Notes: a model not told the origin generated them from the letters alone. DNA of 64,000 nt from Hemileia vastatrix (GCA_030280995.1 JASXTE010000008.1:7357212-7421211); one strand, 5' to 3'; shown: positions 1-12,073, counted from the first letter of the stretch. Translations and numbers: made by a program.

Positions 1-391
1 CAAATTGAATAAAAATCCCTCCTGAAGCGCTCCCCAACCTTCTTAAACAGAGGTAGGCAGGCTAGCCAAAGTCAGAGGTGCCGCCTGAAGCCAGCAAACC
101 AATAAAAACAACAAATCTACTTAGAAAAATTAGCTACAACTACTAAAACCTTTAAAACACAGAATCTCACTATAACAACATTGAGACATGAAATATAGAG
201 AAAAGTTAGCAAGACATAAAATATAGAGAAAAACTGGGGCTATCCAATAATAGTACCCACATACCTGCAGACCCAATATCCATGGAATAAAACCAGAAAA
301 ATATCCAATTCCTTAACAGATGTCCATTAAGACATGCAAAAACAGCGCCAAATCACACAACAAAGGCCCCTGCCAATGTTGGAAGACCACA
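1..391 (-). repeat. right part of an L-family LTR (5' LTR of an element lying to the left)
   Basis: This is the end of a long terminal repeat of the minus-strand L family. It is essentially identical to 26354-26744 and ends in the family terminus ...GGAAGACCACA at 391. It has the same ~155-bp internal deletion as the LTR at 25812-26744 (the text jumps from 'gaaaagttagc' to 'aagacataaaat'). The base after it belongs to a chromovirus gag frame, so the parent element was inserted into gag. The rest of that element lies left of the window. Confidence 0.85.
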
Positions 392-930
392 CCATGGATT
401 GAAAAATGGATTATGATGAGCAGAAAGAAAAAATATTATATAAATTGCCTATATCAGTAAGAGACACTATTGTAGCTAGAGCTGAAACCATCAGAGATAC
501 TTCTGAGGTTATTAATAAATGCAATGAAATATAATTGAACCATAAATATGAGACAAGTTATAATCATTATAAGAAAAATGTTGAGGTAGTAAAACATGCT
601 ACAAATAAGTTACCAGTGGAGAAGAAAAAAACTTCTTCTCCTCTTGTCCCTGAGAGACAGTAAAGTAACACTTTCTACAAAGGTAATGAGCCTTTGGTTA
701 AAGGTCATACTTGTAAGAAGAGAATAAATTTTATTGAAAACTCACAAGATTCTGAACCTAGTAATCATTAAGATAAAAAGTAGGAGTCTAGTGACAATTG
801 TAAAAGTAATATTTCTAACAGTAATGATGAGAATGAGATATTTTTATTAGAACAGGATAATATAATCCTGAATGAATCAATATCTGCAGAAGATACAGTA
901 TAAACTTCCATTGAGGATCCTCAAATAATA
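392..930 (+). pseudogene. gag C-terminal remnant of G1
   Basis: The frame reads LPISVRDTIVARAETIRDTSE and then, past a stop, a lysine-rich stretch ending near PLVPERQ. It matches the G2 gag at 12000-12073 plus 13134-13295, which identifies it as gag. It would form part of the capsid/nucleocapsid region; I see no CCHC knuckle. Stops interrupt it at several places (for example after NEI and after PERQ), and some copy-to-copy differences are G-to-T. The upstream part lies beyond the LTR insertion, off the window. Confidence 0.7.
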
Positions 931-935
931 ATAGA

Positions 936-1160
936 TGTGAATCATGATACTTAAAAAATCACACCTATTAGAGCACCTGCTATTATATGTGGAAAAGAAA
1001 TGAATGCCATTCTTGACACTGGGGCTTCTGGTAGTGTAGTTTCTCTTAATACTTGAATGAAAATTGATATGAAGTACAAAGAAAAACTGGAACCTTTCCA
1101 GAAAAATAACTGAAGGGGATTTGGTTCAAAATTATGTCCAATTCCCAAATAAAAAACTGC
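936..1160 (+). pseudogene. G1 aspartic protease remnant
   Basis: The reading frame contains RAPAIICGKEMNAILDTGAS, with the catalytic DTG triad at 1015-1023 inside the usual hydrophobic-hydrophobic-D-T-G-A setting of retropepsins. It would cleave the Gag-Pol polyprotein inside virus-like particles. Stops follow within 15 codons (after LNT and KNN), so it is inactive. The G2 relative at 63600-63800 keeps this segment open, which confirms the assignment. Confidence 0.75.
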
Positions 1161-1395
1161 TATACTTTTCAATATAATAATAGATATGTAAGAGCAGTAT
1201 GTGAATTTTCAGTAATGGGTAATAAAAATTTTAGTGATTGTTTTATTATAAGCAATGACTTATTTACCAATTTTGGCATCAAAATAGATTCTTAAAATAG
1301 TTGCTTCACTATAGGCATGAATTGAAAAAGAAAATTCAAAATTTTCCCTAAAAATTCAATTTATTCCATTTCTCCTAGAGAAGAAAAACTCCAAG

Positions 1396-2440
1396 GTGGA
1401 AGGACCAACTCTGAAGTGGTTGAGTTGGAAAATGAAATCCGAAAAGTTTCTTTCAGTCCTCAACCCACAAAAAAAGAAGAAAAAAAATATTTTGAGATTG
1501 ATAAAATCTTATCCTATGGCATTCACTCATGGTTCAAATGAACTAGGATTGGTCAAAGACCATGAGATAAAAATCTCTATAATTTGTGATTTAGAATATA
1601 TTCGTGGAAGCTTAAAAAATAAACCCTACCCAGCTTCTCCTTAAAAGAGGAAATACATTGAAGAAAACATTAAAATTTTGTTAGAAATGGTTATTTTAGA
1701 AAAAGTAGACACAAAACCTGAGTTTTGTGTTATTTCAAAAGTTTTGACCTCTTATGAAAAGGATAAGGCATGATTATGTGGCGATTACAGAGCTCTGAAT
1801 ACATTCACTGTGAATGATATATATCCTCTCCCAAGGATAGCTTCTATCCATGCCACCATACAATGAGAAAAAAATATTTCCTGTCTTGATGGAAACAAAG
1901 GTTACCACCAGATTCCTCCATAAAATAATTCTCAGAATTTCTTACTAATCACCACACACATGGGAATATATAAACATGTGAGAATGCCTTTTGGCCCCAA
2001 AAATTCCCCTTCAGTCTTCCAAAATTAGTTGTATAGTGTTTTTAATCAGGAAATGGTTGAAGGATGGCTTTTAGTTTACATTGATGACATCAAAGTGTTT
2101 CCAAAAAATATGTTCAGCATTTAAATAACCTGAGAAGAGTATTTCAAAAAATGGATGAAATTAATATGACAATTTCAATAAAAAATGTAATTTTGGGTTT
2201 CAATCCTTGAAAGTACTTGGACATGTTGTATCTGGATTACAAATTTGTGTTGACCAGAATAAAGTGGCAGCAATAAAAAACATTAATATACCTAAATATG
2301 TGAAAGATTTTCACAGTTTTTTAGGTATGTGTGAATATTATAGGCAGGATATAAAAAACTACCATTCCATTGCAGCCCTTTTAACAACATTAATCAGGAA
2401 AAATGAGGCTTTCATTTGGAATAATGAAAGACAACATGCC
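1396..2440 (+). pseudogene. G1 reverse transcriptase remnant
   Basis: Pieces of RT can be read through several stops. There is a segment with LCGDYRALNTF (normally R-L-C-x-D-Y-R-A-L-N, with a TGA where the R would be), then CLDGNKGYHQIPP, VRMPFGPKNSPSVFQ, and the catalytic box YIDD at 2077-2088. After a frame change the thumb region continues as VLGHVVSGLQI and FHSFLGMCEYYRQDIKNY. These are the standard Ty3/gypsy RT blocks in the correct order. At least five stops plus one frameshift near 2110-2200 make it non-functional. Confidence 0.85.
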
Positions 2441-2935
2441 TTTGAAAAATTAATGAAATTTTTGTTTTCAGCTCCAAAATTTGGACTTCCAGATTTTAAA
2501 CTCCTTTTTATCATGTATACTGATTCAATATTTACAGGGTTAGGTGTTGCTTTACAGAAAAAAGAGATAATAAATGGTAAATTATCTGAAGTAGATATCT
2601 TTTATATATCCAAAACATTAAGAAAGACTGAATTAAGGTATGGTGCCACCTAACTGGAATGTTTAGAAATTGTGTGGGCCCTGACAAAACTTCATTATTA
2701 TCTGGAAGACCAGAATTTTGAGTTAATACCAGATTTAAGTGCAGTAAAATTATTATTAAACATGAAAACACCTAATTGGCACATGTTTAGATGGAAAAAA
2801 ATTGTAAAAGGGTACAGAGGAAGACTAACAATCACTCAAAGAGCAGGAATATTGCATTATAATATGAATTAATTATCCAGAAGTCCTTTGCCAAATGATA
2901 CTGACAACCCAACTGATGTGCCTGAAAATGAGGTA
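2441..2935 (+). pseudogene. G1 RNase H remnant
   Basis: The frame shows MYTDSIFTGLGVALQKK (first catalytic Asp), then ELRYGAT-stop-LECLEIVWAL (catalytic Glu in LECL) and KLHYYLEDQNFELIPDLSAV with the later acidic residue. It then reads NMKTPNWHMFRWKKIVKGYRG and a degraded LSR box. This is the Ty3/gypsy RNase H plus connection domain that degrades RNA in the RNA-DNA hybrid. One stop splits the domain after YGAT, another follows near NMN. Confidence 0.85.
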
Positions 2936-4260
2936 ATACATATATTTCAGATTTGTATAGTGTATTTCAAGGAAGAATTTATGAAAAAAATAATAGATAA
3001 TTAATCATCTGATAAAGATTTGCATAAATTATCAACTATACTAAATGATCCAACAAATTCCTCAATGAGTGCATTAATTTAAGCTTTACTGCCAAAACAT
3101 AAAAATGAATTGGAAAAAGATAAAATTTCAATTGAAAATGTATACATATTTTTCATGAAAAAGCTAAGTAATGTGATAGTTATACCTCCATCTATGAGAG
3201 TGTTAATGTTAAGTACTTGCCATGATGACATCTTATCTGGTGATTTTTATTTTAACAAAAAATTAACTAGAGTTAAAAACACAGCCTGGTGGATAAACAT
3301 GAAATAATATGTACAAAAATAAATTGACACATGTGACTCTTACCAAAAATCTAAATGATTAACTGCCAAGAGAGCTGGGTTGTAGAAACAAATAAAGAAA
3401 ACAAAGGCTCCATGGGAATTATATACATGGACTTTGTAATAGGCTTCTTATTAGCAGGAAAAGAAAGCTTTAATTCTTGCTGGGTAATTATAGATAGACT
3501 AACAAAAATGTATAAGTTTCTTCCTCCCCATAAATAGGTATCAGAAAAAGATTTGGAATTAATATTGTGGACTCAAATGATTATTATTTCTGGGTTCCCC
3601 AAAGTCATAATCTCTGACAGAGACCCTAAAATTACTTCAGAGTTCTGGAAATCATTGATGGAAGTATCATGTTGTCAATTAAAATTGTCTACATCACACC
3701 ATCCACAAGCTTATGGGCTGGCTGAGAAAATGATACAAACTCTAGAAGATATGATCAGAAGATATCGTGCCTTTGGATTGTAATACAAAGACAATGAGAA
3801 ATTCACACATGACTGGGTAACATTAATTCCTGGCCTTGAATTTGCTTATAATAGCACAAATCATTCTGTAACAGAGAAAAAACCATTTGAACTCTGGCTG
3901 GGATATGTACCAAATACCCCAGTAAATAATTTAAACAAATTACCAATGTTAGATATACACCCTGGTACTAAATTTGTTACTCATATGCAACAAATGTGTA
4001 AGAGCCATGTGGAATAATGCATTCAAAAAGCCTTTGGATATGAAAAGAAAAGGTGGGATCAATTTCATAAAGAGTTTAAATTCAAAAAAGGAGATGAAGT
4101 CCTTATTTCAAGAATAAATTTTAACTTACAAGTTACTGTTAAATTAAAGGATCCTTTTAAGGGACCTTTTTGAGTAAATAAAATAGTTGGTAATAATTCT
4201 ATGGAAGTCATATTATATGCCCCAAATGATAGGAAAAATCCAGTTTTATCTATCTAATTA
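2936..4260 (+). pseudogene. G1 integrase remnant
   Basis: The HHCC zinc finger is recognisable but damaged. STCHDDILSGDFYFNKK has Asp where the second His is expected, and TCDSYQKSK has Tyr in place of the second Cys. The catalytic core keeps its acidic residues: IYMDFVIGFL, ISDRDPKITSEFW, and HHPQAYGLAEKMIQTLEDM. A C-terminal SH3-like part follows (KKGDEVLISRINF...LKDPFKGPF). Stops lie after WINMK, PPHK, AFGL and elsewhere, so the enzyme is dead. Confidence 0.85.
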
Positions 4261-4289
4261 TTAAAGTCTTACAATGCAAATGTTTCTGA

Positions 4290-4540
4290 TTTGTCTCCAC
4301 AAATAAGAGGAAGGCCTAAGAAACATCCAGAAGAAATTGTGGGAAAAGCAGAGATTGAAAAAATACTCAAGAAAAGAATCCTTACTAAAAAGAAAGGAAC
4401 TGTATATTTATTAAGATATAAGGGAAAATCAAATGAATTTGATAAGTGGATACCTGAAAAATAAATTTCAAATATATCTGCCTTCTTAAAAAACTTTAAC
4501 AGAAATAAAATTCTGTTTAGCCAGTTGAGGGGTTTAAAAC
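4290..4540 (+). pseudogene. G1 C-terminal chromodomain remnant
   Basis: After the integrase comes HPEEIVGKAEIEKILKKRI, then KKGTVYLLRYKGKSNEFDKW and IPEK. The pattern Y-L-x-R/K-Y-K-G-K-S-x-E-x-D-x-W-x-P is a chromodomain core with its aromatic residues in place. In chromoviruses this module reads histone marks and directs integration. A stop follows IPEK. Unit 2 has a 5-bp deletion inside the region that shifts its frame. Confidence 0.7.
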
Positions 4541-4651
4541 CAGTACTCATAATATTTTATGTTTTATTTCTATAAAGATTTAATCTTTAATACTACCGAT
4601 TTTCGGAATACCAGAAAAAAAATGTATAACTTATCATTTTTTTATAGTTTA

Positions 4652-4665
4652 TTTGGGTGGGAAAG
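4652..4665 (+). other. polypurine tract of G1
   Basis: The sequence tttgggtgggaaag lies directly before the TGTCA that opens the 3' LTR. A purine run abutting the LTR is the expected plus-strand DNA primer site of a Ty3/gypsy element on the plus strand. Confidence 0.7.
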
Positions 4666-6151
4666 TGTCATCCTAGAAATTTCCAAGACAGAGTAAAAAT
4701 TATTTATAAATAATGTTAAACACATGGAATATACATGGGAAAAATAATTAAAGGTACACAAGTTGTATCCATAAGTCAAATTAATGATAAAATACAATAT
4801 ATGCCATTATAATACCTTATATACATGCATATATCCACCTTTTATAAGTCTTGTGTAATTTATATTAAGTTGGAATATGTCAGGGAAATATTAAGAATCT
4901 TAAAAATAATGCTACATAATTTTTAAGTAGACTTAAAGCTGTTATTTCTATCACTTTATGTAAAAAACAAGTGATGTGCTTTAAATCACTTTACAGTTGA
5001 ATATATGCAATATAAATTTAATATTATTAAAAATGCGCTTGACAAATCAATTTTTCATAATTAGGAATATTGATTTGGCTATTCAAATGCATAAAAAACA
5101 CTTTTCAATTTGGTGTTTTTTATTCCAGACATGGATTCTATGTACTGGACACATACTGCCTGCATTTTCCCTGTGTGAATAGCTTCATTTTAAGCAAATT
5201 TAGCTTTTTTACACTAAACTTACCCCACATTATACACCCAATGAGGGAAAACATGCTAAAATAAGCAACAGGTGCTTATTTAATCTCCTGATTTAATTAT
5301 AAGTGCATTGACCTTATTATATGCACTAATTTCATTATTAACCTCAAGCAATGTGCCTTTAATTCACTACCACACTTAACTTTGCCTAAATTAGTCAATT
5401 AATTAAATTTTCAAGTGCCTTACAAGGACTGCATTTATTTACCCCACATCTCACGACCTTTTTTGGGTTTCTTAGTGGTTTCTCATCCAATATTAGTTAT
5501 TTTTGGACAGGGATTTCATGTATTATATTAGAATAATTAGACCCACCATTTCTATTGTTAGTCCCCATTAATATTGTGTAATATTTAGTGTTATTAATTA
5601 TTTTTTTAGTATTTTATTTTAAAGTATTACAGGCATATACTCTCTTTTTTGCTTATTCATTTATTTTGGTGGATTTTCCCTATTAATCCATGATTTTGGC
5701 AGCTAATACCATTCTAATTGTGTTATTGGTTTTTCCTCATGATGATGGACACTTGTATTAGCTTGAATGAGGTGTCATTGGCCGTTTATAGTACTGGTAA
5801 ATCAAGGGGGCACATTGCGGAATTATTGGGTATTAAAAGAGGGGGTTTTCATTCTCATTTTTGACATTATTTATCATTAAAATTTAAAAATATTACCCTT
5901 ACAATTACAATTCATCTATTGTACTTTTAAAGTCTTTGAATAAGTTTTTGAGTTATATTCTCTATTTTTCTACCAACTATAAGATTGTAAACCATTTATA
6001 ATTAGTGAGATAAAAATTACTAGGACCCTTATATTGAGTTATATTTTAATACTTATTGAAGTTGTACTAAATTTTTTATATAGTACCATTAAAATCGTCT
6101 AGAAAACCAACTATTCAAGCTATTTATGTCACAGTACTTGAAATCAGCCCA
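4666..6151 (+). repeat. 3' LTR of G1
   Basis: This starts TGTCATCCTAGAAATTTCC after the polypurine tract. It is collinear with the G2 5' LTR, which starts TGTCAGCCTGGATATCCCC at 8096. Shared landmarks include a 'tacatggga...acacaagttgtat' block, 'aagtagacttaaagctgtt', 'ggaatattgatttggct' and 'tagaaaac..actatt'. The right edge is set where this homology fades (about aatcagccca) and may be off by some tens of bases. It is very AT-rich with no ORF of interest. Confidence 0.75.
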
Positions 6152-6997
6152 AAAAAATTCAAGTAAAAATGTGAGTGGAAATTGTCTGTTACCAAAGTCA
6201 ATTAAATCAAACACAAATGTATAAATGAACCCCATGAGAAAAACAAATTTCCTCATGATTACTGTTATACTAAACATGGCCTGATGGCTCATTAATATAG
6301 GTAAGTAGAGTAACATATATGACTTTTAAAATGTTAATTTTTGAAATAAAAATAAAATTTAATAACATATATTAAACTCCATAATTTTTTTCATACCCAA
6401 TGTTTTTTGTACTACCTCACCTTTTTATCTTAGCTTATCAATCCAATTGACCAGCTCCCTATATCAATGTAATAAAAAAATAAATAAAATTGAATTAAAC
6501 TTACCTTAAAAGCTCTCCTCAAACTACCTGAAATAAATAGTCCCAAAAATTGAAAAAAAGAGTCCCAAAAATTCAATAAAAGAGCCCCAAAAGTTTCAAA
6601 AAAAATTCTTAAAAATCTCCTAAAAGTGTTCCAAAAAATTCTAAAAAAGTGTCCTGAAAGTCCCCTAAACTCTACCCAAAAATTTTTAGTAAAGTGCCAA
6701 AAGGTTTCCAGAAAAGGGGCAAAAAGTTCCGAAAAAGAGTTTTCAAAATCATCCAAAAAGGTGCCAAAATAACTTAAAAACACTTAAAAATACTTTTGAA
6801 ATGTTTCTGAATGGTTTATCAAGGTTTTCAAGAATTTCTGAATTGATTTACTGAAAAAATAGACCTAAAATAGCCCAAAAACACCCAGAGTTCACTGAGA
6901 AATTTGTGAAAAATGTTTCTTGAAGGTTTTAACAAAATAAAATTCCAAAAACATGCCAAAAACACCTCAAAATAAGTGTTAATACCTTGAAAAACAT
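6152..6997. other. intergenic AT-rich spacer between G1 and solo LTR s1
   Basis: I recognise no gene here. The stretch separates the end of the G1 LTR from solo LTR s1. Its middle part is a degenerate 33-bp repeat, listed separately. It is presumably the pre-insertion locus or a fragment of another repeat. Confidence 0.5.
6534..6783. repeat. degenerate 33-bp tandem repeat (CCCAAAAA-rich)
   Basis: About seven units of roughly 33 bp, built on (g)tcccaaaaatt...aaaa. The period is easiest to see in the minus-strand translation, where 11-residue blocks such as NFWDSFFQFLG, IFFETFGALLL and IFWNTFRRFLR repeat with Phe/Trp at fixed places. The apparent 117-aa ORF is a by-product of the repeat. The same block is at 32883-33132. 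Confidence 0.6.
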
Positions 6998-8035
6998 TGT
7001 TGAAAATCCTAGAGTACTAGCTATAGGCCTTGACCAAGGGAGTTGGAGTAAAACTGGATAGAAAAACCCCTGTCCCTTTGAGAAAACCAGGTGAGATTAT
7101 TTTGCTACAGAAAATTAGAGACTGTTACAATTCCCCATTGGAAACAACTTCTTGACTGCTTTACAAATCAAGGCAGTAGCCAATAGCAGGCCACTGAGAA
7201 CCAGAAAACCAGAAAACCAGAAATGCAGAGAAAATCACACCAGAAACCAAAGACACAGTGCACTTGTTGCACAAAAACAGCAAAAATACAACAAAAAAAT
7301 CAGTTTCCAAATTTAAGTTAAATGAAGAACTAACCTTGCAAAAAATACAGCCAATTGTGGCCAAAAAACAGTGAGAACTGAGTGAGAAAAAACGATATAA
7401 CTACCAGATGGTTGTATGATAATTAAAGTTGCCCCAAACTGTCTTATTCAGTATGTACACACAGACCACCTATCTAAGATCCATGCACAGCAACTAATAG
7501 AAAAGTGTTGGATAAGAGGCAAACATTGACACATAAAGTGTCTGATAACCCAATTATTAGCAAAAATAATTGCAGAAGATAATTGGGGTATAAGGACTTT
7601 TATCAGCAATTAATTTAATTGTGGATTGGTCAACATTGATACCCCCTAATACTTGGATTTTATGCATGCTAGTGGTGGAAAATAGAATACATAAAATATA
7701 GAGCCCAATTATCCCTACATAATAGTACTAAGCACTTAACCCTAAGACTTAAGGTTGGCCCCTAAAACGCAAAAAACAAAATTAAACAGCTATCATTTAG
7801 AAATGAAAAATGGGGAAATTACCCCTTGAGACTTGGAATATGAAAAATGTCGTCGGGAAATGAAATATAGAAAAATACCAGGGCTATCCAATGGTAGTAC
7901 TCACATACCTATAGTCACAATATTCACTGAATAAAACTAAAAAAGCACCTAATTCTTTGACCAATGTCAATTAAGACATACACAAACAGCACCGAACAGC
8001 CCAACAAAGGCCTCATCCAATTTTGGAAGACCACA
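6998..8035 (-). mobile_element. solo L-family LTR s1, unit 1
   Basis: It begins TGTTGAAAATCC and ends GGAAGACCACA, matching the termini of the complete L-family LTRs. It shares 'gtactagctataggccttg' and the following body. There is no internal element sequence, so it is a solo LTR left by LTR-LTR recombination. Flanks acat (left) and acac (right) fit a degenerate 4-bp target duplication. Positions 7499-7688 are not LTR-like in this copy (separate entry). Confidence 0.85.
7499..7688. other. non-homologous 190-bp block inside solo LTR s1
   Basis: Here the LTR sequence found in every other family copy is replaced by unrelated, C-poor sequence of exactly the same length as in unit 2 (33848-34037). 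The offset between units is 26349 on both sides. It contains an inverted repeat (accca-attat... ataattgggg). The origin is unknown; an assembly or consensus artefact is possible. Confidence 0.7.
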
Positions 8036-8095
8036 ACACTTCCACATTGTTTCAAAATTATTCCAAAGTGATTTAGAAAAGAAGAAAGCCAATAA

Positions 8096-9607
8096 TGTCA
8101 GCCTGGATATCCCCAGGAATAAGTAAAAAGTACTTAAAAATTATTTTAAACAGATGGACTATACATGGGAACAATAAATAAAAGTACACAAGTTGTATAC
8201 ATCAGTAAAAATTATGATAAAATACAATATATGCAATTATAACACCTTATATACACACATATATCCATCTTTAATAAGTCATATTTACTTTTTTCTTTGG
8301 CTATAATATACTAAAATAATCTTAAAAACCTTAAACATAAGGTTACATAATTTTTAAGTAGACTTAAAGCTGTTGTTTTCATTGTTTTATGTGAAAACAC
8401 CAAATGCACTTTAAAACACTTAAAAGTTGAATATATGTGCTTTAAATCTAATAATATTAAAAATGTGCCTTAAAATATCACTTTATCTTAGTTAGGAATA
8501 TTGATTTGGCTACTCAAATGCATAAAAATAACACTTCTCAAATTTGGTGTTTTTTATGCCAGAAATAGCTTCTGTGTACTGGCCACATACTGTATGCATT
8601 TTTCCTGTGTGAATAGCTTCATTTTTAGCAAAGTTAGCTTTTTAACACTATAATTACCACACATTCTATTCCCACTCTTGGGAAAAACACTAAAATAGGC
8701 AACATGCACTTATTTAGTGTCCTAATTTAATTATAGATGCATTGACCTTATTTTATGCACTAATTTCATTAATAACCTCAAGCTTGGCAACTTTAATTTT
8801 CTACCATGCTAAAATTTGCCTAAATTAGTCAAGGATTTGCCCAAATTGGTCAAGTATTTGCCTGTTCAAGTGCCTTCCAAGGACTGCATGTAGTTACCCC
8901 ACATCTCATGCCATTTTTTGGGTTTTTAAGTGGTTTCTCAGTCAATATTGGTTATTTTTGAATAGGGATTTCACATAGTTTATTATCATAATTAGCCCCA
9001 TAATTCCTAATGTTAATCCATCTTAATATTGTGTAATATTTAGTGTTATTATTTCTTTTTTCAGTCTTTTATTTTAAGGTATTACATGCATACAGACTCT
9101 TTTTGCTTATTCTTTAATTTTGATGGATTATCCCTATTACTACAGGATTTTGGTGGGGGATATAATTCTAATTATGTTATTGGTCACTCTTTCTGTTGTT
9201 TTACATGTTTATTAACTTGAATGAGGATTCATTGGACATGTATAGGGCTGGTAAATCAAGGGGGTCATTGGAGGAACTATTGGGTATAAGAGGAGGGGTT
9301 TTTTGGTCTTGTTTTCTAGATTCTTTATCATTACAATCAAATATATAACCAATCCAATTACAATACATATAAATAGCACTTATAAAGTATTTGAGTAATG
9401 TCTGAATTATTACATCTATTTTTCTACCAACTATAAGATTGTAACCCATTTATAATTAGTGAGATTAAAATTTCTGAGACGCTTTGATTGAGTTATATTT
9501 TAATACTTATTGGATTTGTACTACAGTATATATATAGGAACATTTTAATATTCTAGAAAACTGACTATTTAAGCTATTTCACATCTCTGTACTTGATCTG
9601 AGCCTGA
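8096..9607 (+). repeat. 5' LTR of G2, unit 1
   Basis: Starts TGTCAGCCTGGATATCCCC and is collinear with the G1 3' LTR over about 1.5 kb. It is followed by a leader and then a gag frame, so it is the 5' LTR of a second chromovirus, G2. The preceding 60 bp (8036-8095) between s1 and this LTR look like pre-insertion flank. The right edge, just before 'aaaattggtgacc', is approximate. Confidence 0.75.
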
Positions 9608-10341
9608 AAATTGGTGACCTTTCCTCAAGAATTTTGTTGGTTATCTTCCAGTAAGTAAAAATTCAAAAAGAGGCTACAAGTAAATAAAATCCCTATAGAA
9701 ATATTTGGATAATTACAAAAGATTGGGGTCACTTATATGGTTATTTCAGAAAAAGGAGTACTTTTATATAATAAAATTGTGATATTGAATCAACAATTAT
9801 ACCACTAATTTAACATAAAAATTGTTCTTAGTGGGAGTTTGTCAATAGACCAATTAATTTTGTGATCTTTGCAGAAAAAAAAACAGATAATAAAAACTTA
9901 TTAATTATTTTTATTTAAACAGGACTCTTAATCCCTATTTATTGGTTATTAAAACTCTTTATACATTTACATAGAATATTGCAGACAAATTTTCTTTTTT
10001 GAATATGAAAACACATCTACATATTGTAGACCAGTTATATCAAGTGACCACATAAAAGCATATTTGACTTTTGGCACTTATAAATTCACTTAATACCTAA
10101 AAGTAAGCAATTAAATTGTTTTAAGTACTGTTAATTAACACTGATAAAACTCCTTTTTGAAGTTTAAATACCTCATATTTCAATTTTAAATTTAAATTCC
10201 ATGTAAAAATATGTGACAACAACAATGATATTGTGAGTAATAAGGAAAAACCTTATAACTTAAGACCTAGAGCTGAAAGAACTTCCACAAGATGTTAAAT
10301 TGGAGGGCCAGGATTCTCCCACTAACAGCAACACTCCACAG
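9608..10341 (+). other. G2 leader (5' untranslated region)
   Basis: Non-coding AT-rich stretch between the G2 5' LTR and gag. A possible primer-binding site begins TGGTGACC at 9612, a few bases after the LTR edge, but I cannot name its tRNA. Nothing else is recognisable. Confidence 0.45.
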
Positions 10342-12073
10342 ATGTCTCTGGAGGAAAGTGAAAGACTTTTAAAACAAGTATCAATAAATAAAACAAAAAA
10401 TACTTTGCAAGAACAAATTCACTCCCTATCCACTCTTCTAAACACTCTAACAATAAGATTCAAATATTAAGTATACCAGATGAACAATCTGGAGAAAAGA
10501 GAAGCACAAAGTTTTGTATAAGTCAACAAAGCTCTAGTGGGACTTAAGGCTCAACCAACAAATTTTGTATCACAAAATTCCACAGTGGCAACAGCAACAC
10601 CTCAAGCCCAAAAAGAGGGAAAAAAAGATCACAGTCAGAAAATGGAAGTGGGACTGGTATGCCCAAAATTACAACTACCCTACATGGCAGGGATCCAGAA
10701 GTCATCCTTACAGGGGAAAGGCAAGGAGAGGCAAGGGAAATGGAATGAGACCTTGGTAAGTCCTCCATCTTCTCATGATCAATTATATGACACTAACAAT
10801 GAATTACTCATAGGTAATGAGATTGATAGGTATTTATTGGATATAATTGATAAAGAAATAAAATATTATCCATTTTAAAATTGAATTTTAAATTTGTCTT
10901 TACATGAAGACAATGTACATAGTTTTGTTGATCACAAGGATAATACTAGTCATACTAAAATTGAACCAAATGAAGTAAATCTTGAGCCTCATGATGAGTC
11001 TTCTGAGTTGAACATGGAAAAAATTGAATATTTTTTGAAATAAAATCCAATGGAATCAAAAATCATTAGCAAATTGTTATTAAGGATTGAAAAATTGGAA
11101 GAATTCTCTAAAGAGTCAAACAGTACTACAGAAAATGTATTATTAAACCTTACACAATCATCGAGTACCACAGCCAATAGATTAAAAATCATTGAAATTC
11201 AAAAATTGAACTAATAAATGAAAATAAAAGATTAACCTTTGAGATTTAGAGTTTACAAGATAAATTAGAACATTCTCAGAATATTATGGCTACCATAGAG
11301 GGACGTGTAAAACTGACTTTTTCAAATGTGAATCATACTTTAACCCATGTGACTGTAATAAAGGATAGGTTACAAAGATAGGAAGATGAAGCAGCTAAAA
11401 TTTTGAAAAATTCAGATAAAGTAAAGGACAAAACATCCTATGTGTAAAGAATATTAGTATATATAAACATTCAGATGATAAACCAACAATTGAAAATGAA
11501 AATAGTGTCATGGGCTCTGAGAATATAAAATCAGTAAAAGATAAAATAAATGATCATCTTTACAAAGTAAGTGAATTAATTAATATTACTCAGGTTAGGG
11601 AAGCAGAAACTAACCAAAAAAACTGGCCTAAGTTAGATTAGTAACTTTCTTTTTATGGGGATTCAAAGTCTGACTGGAAAAAATTCATTCAGAGAATTGG
11701 TAACTTAAAATTTTCATACAAATGACCTGATGAAGAAATAACATCAAAGTTTATATCTTTATTTAATAATGTGGCCTTATTATGGTTTGAATCTGTATTG
11801 AGTGAGGGAATTAACTACTCCTGGAATGAATGAAAGGCAATTTGGTGGTGCAAAATTTAGAATCTCTCAACAGAGAATGTATGAGAAAGCCAAATATAAT
11901 CCAAATTCTGGGGATAAACCAATGTTATTTTTTATGAATTTAATAAAAATCATGAAATCCATGGATCCAAAATTGAATTATGATGAGTGGAAAGAGAAAA
12001 TAATATACAAATAGCCTATATCAGTCAGAGATATTATTGTAGCTAGAACTGAAACCATCAGAGATACTTCCGG
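10342..12073 (+). pseudogene. G2 gag, first part, unit 1
   Basis: An ATG at 10342 opens MSLEESERLLKQVS, in frame with the 113-codon open stretch at 10537-10878. Further pieces include an acidic, coiled-coil-like segment (IISKLLLRIEKLEEFSKE) and capsid-like sequence at 11780-12030 (QFGGAKFRISQQRMYEKAKY, then MDPKLNYDEWKEK). The last part is homologous to G1 gag at 392-540. Many stops and at least one frameshift break it. It is interrupted at 12073 by solo LTR s2 and resumes at 13134. It would assemble the retrotransposon particle. Confidence 0.7.

Larger units (their letters stand above)
392..6151 (+). mobile_element. G1, decayed Ty3/gypsy chromovirus, unit 1
   Basis: A plus-strand Ty3/gypsy element lacking its 5' end, which was separated by the LTR insertion at 391. 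In order it shows the gag C-terminus, an aspartic protease, RT, RNase H, integrase, a chromodomain, a polypurine tract and a 3' LTR. This order (integrase after RNase H) plus the chromodomain defines a chromovirus. Every domain carries in-frame stops or frameshifts, so the element is dead. The 3' LTR is homologous to the 5' LTR of G2 at 8096, so the two belong to related families. Confidence 0.85.

Noticed and set aside
392..4540. Repeat-induced point mutation as sole cause of G1 decay
   Set aside because: Some stops fit C-to-T (CGA to TGA in RT), but others need G-to-T or indels. Without an alignment to intact copies the signature cannot be claimed.
6430..6783. 117-aa Phe/Trp-rich minus-strand ORF as a membrane protein
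   Set aside because: It is the translation of a degenerate 33-bp CCCAAAAA repeat. The period shows directly in the residues.
9201..9449. 82-aa minus-strand ORF in the G2 5' LTR
   Set aside because: Lies wholly in LTR sequence and is not kept open in the G1 LTR relative at 5.8-6.0 kb.
10537..10878. 113-aa plus-strand ORF as an independent gene
   Set aside because: In frame with the G2 gag start at 10342 and placed between the G2 leader and capsid part. It is a gag segment between two stops.
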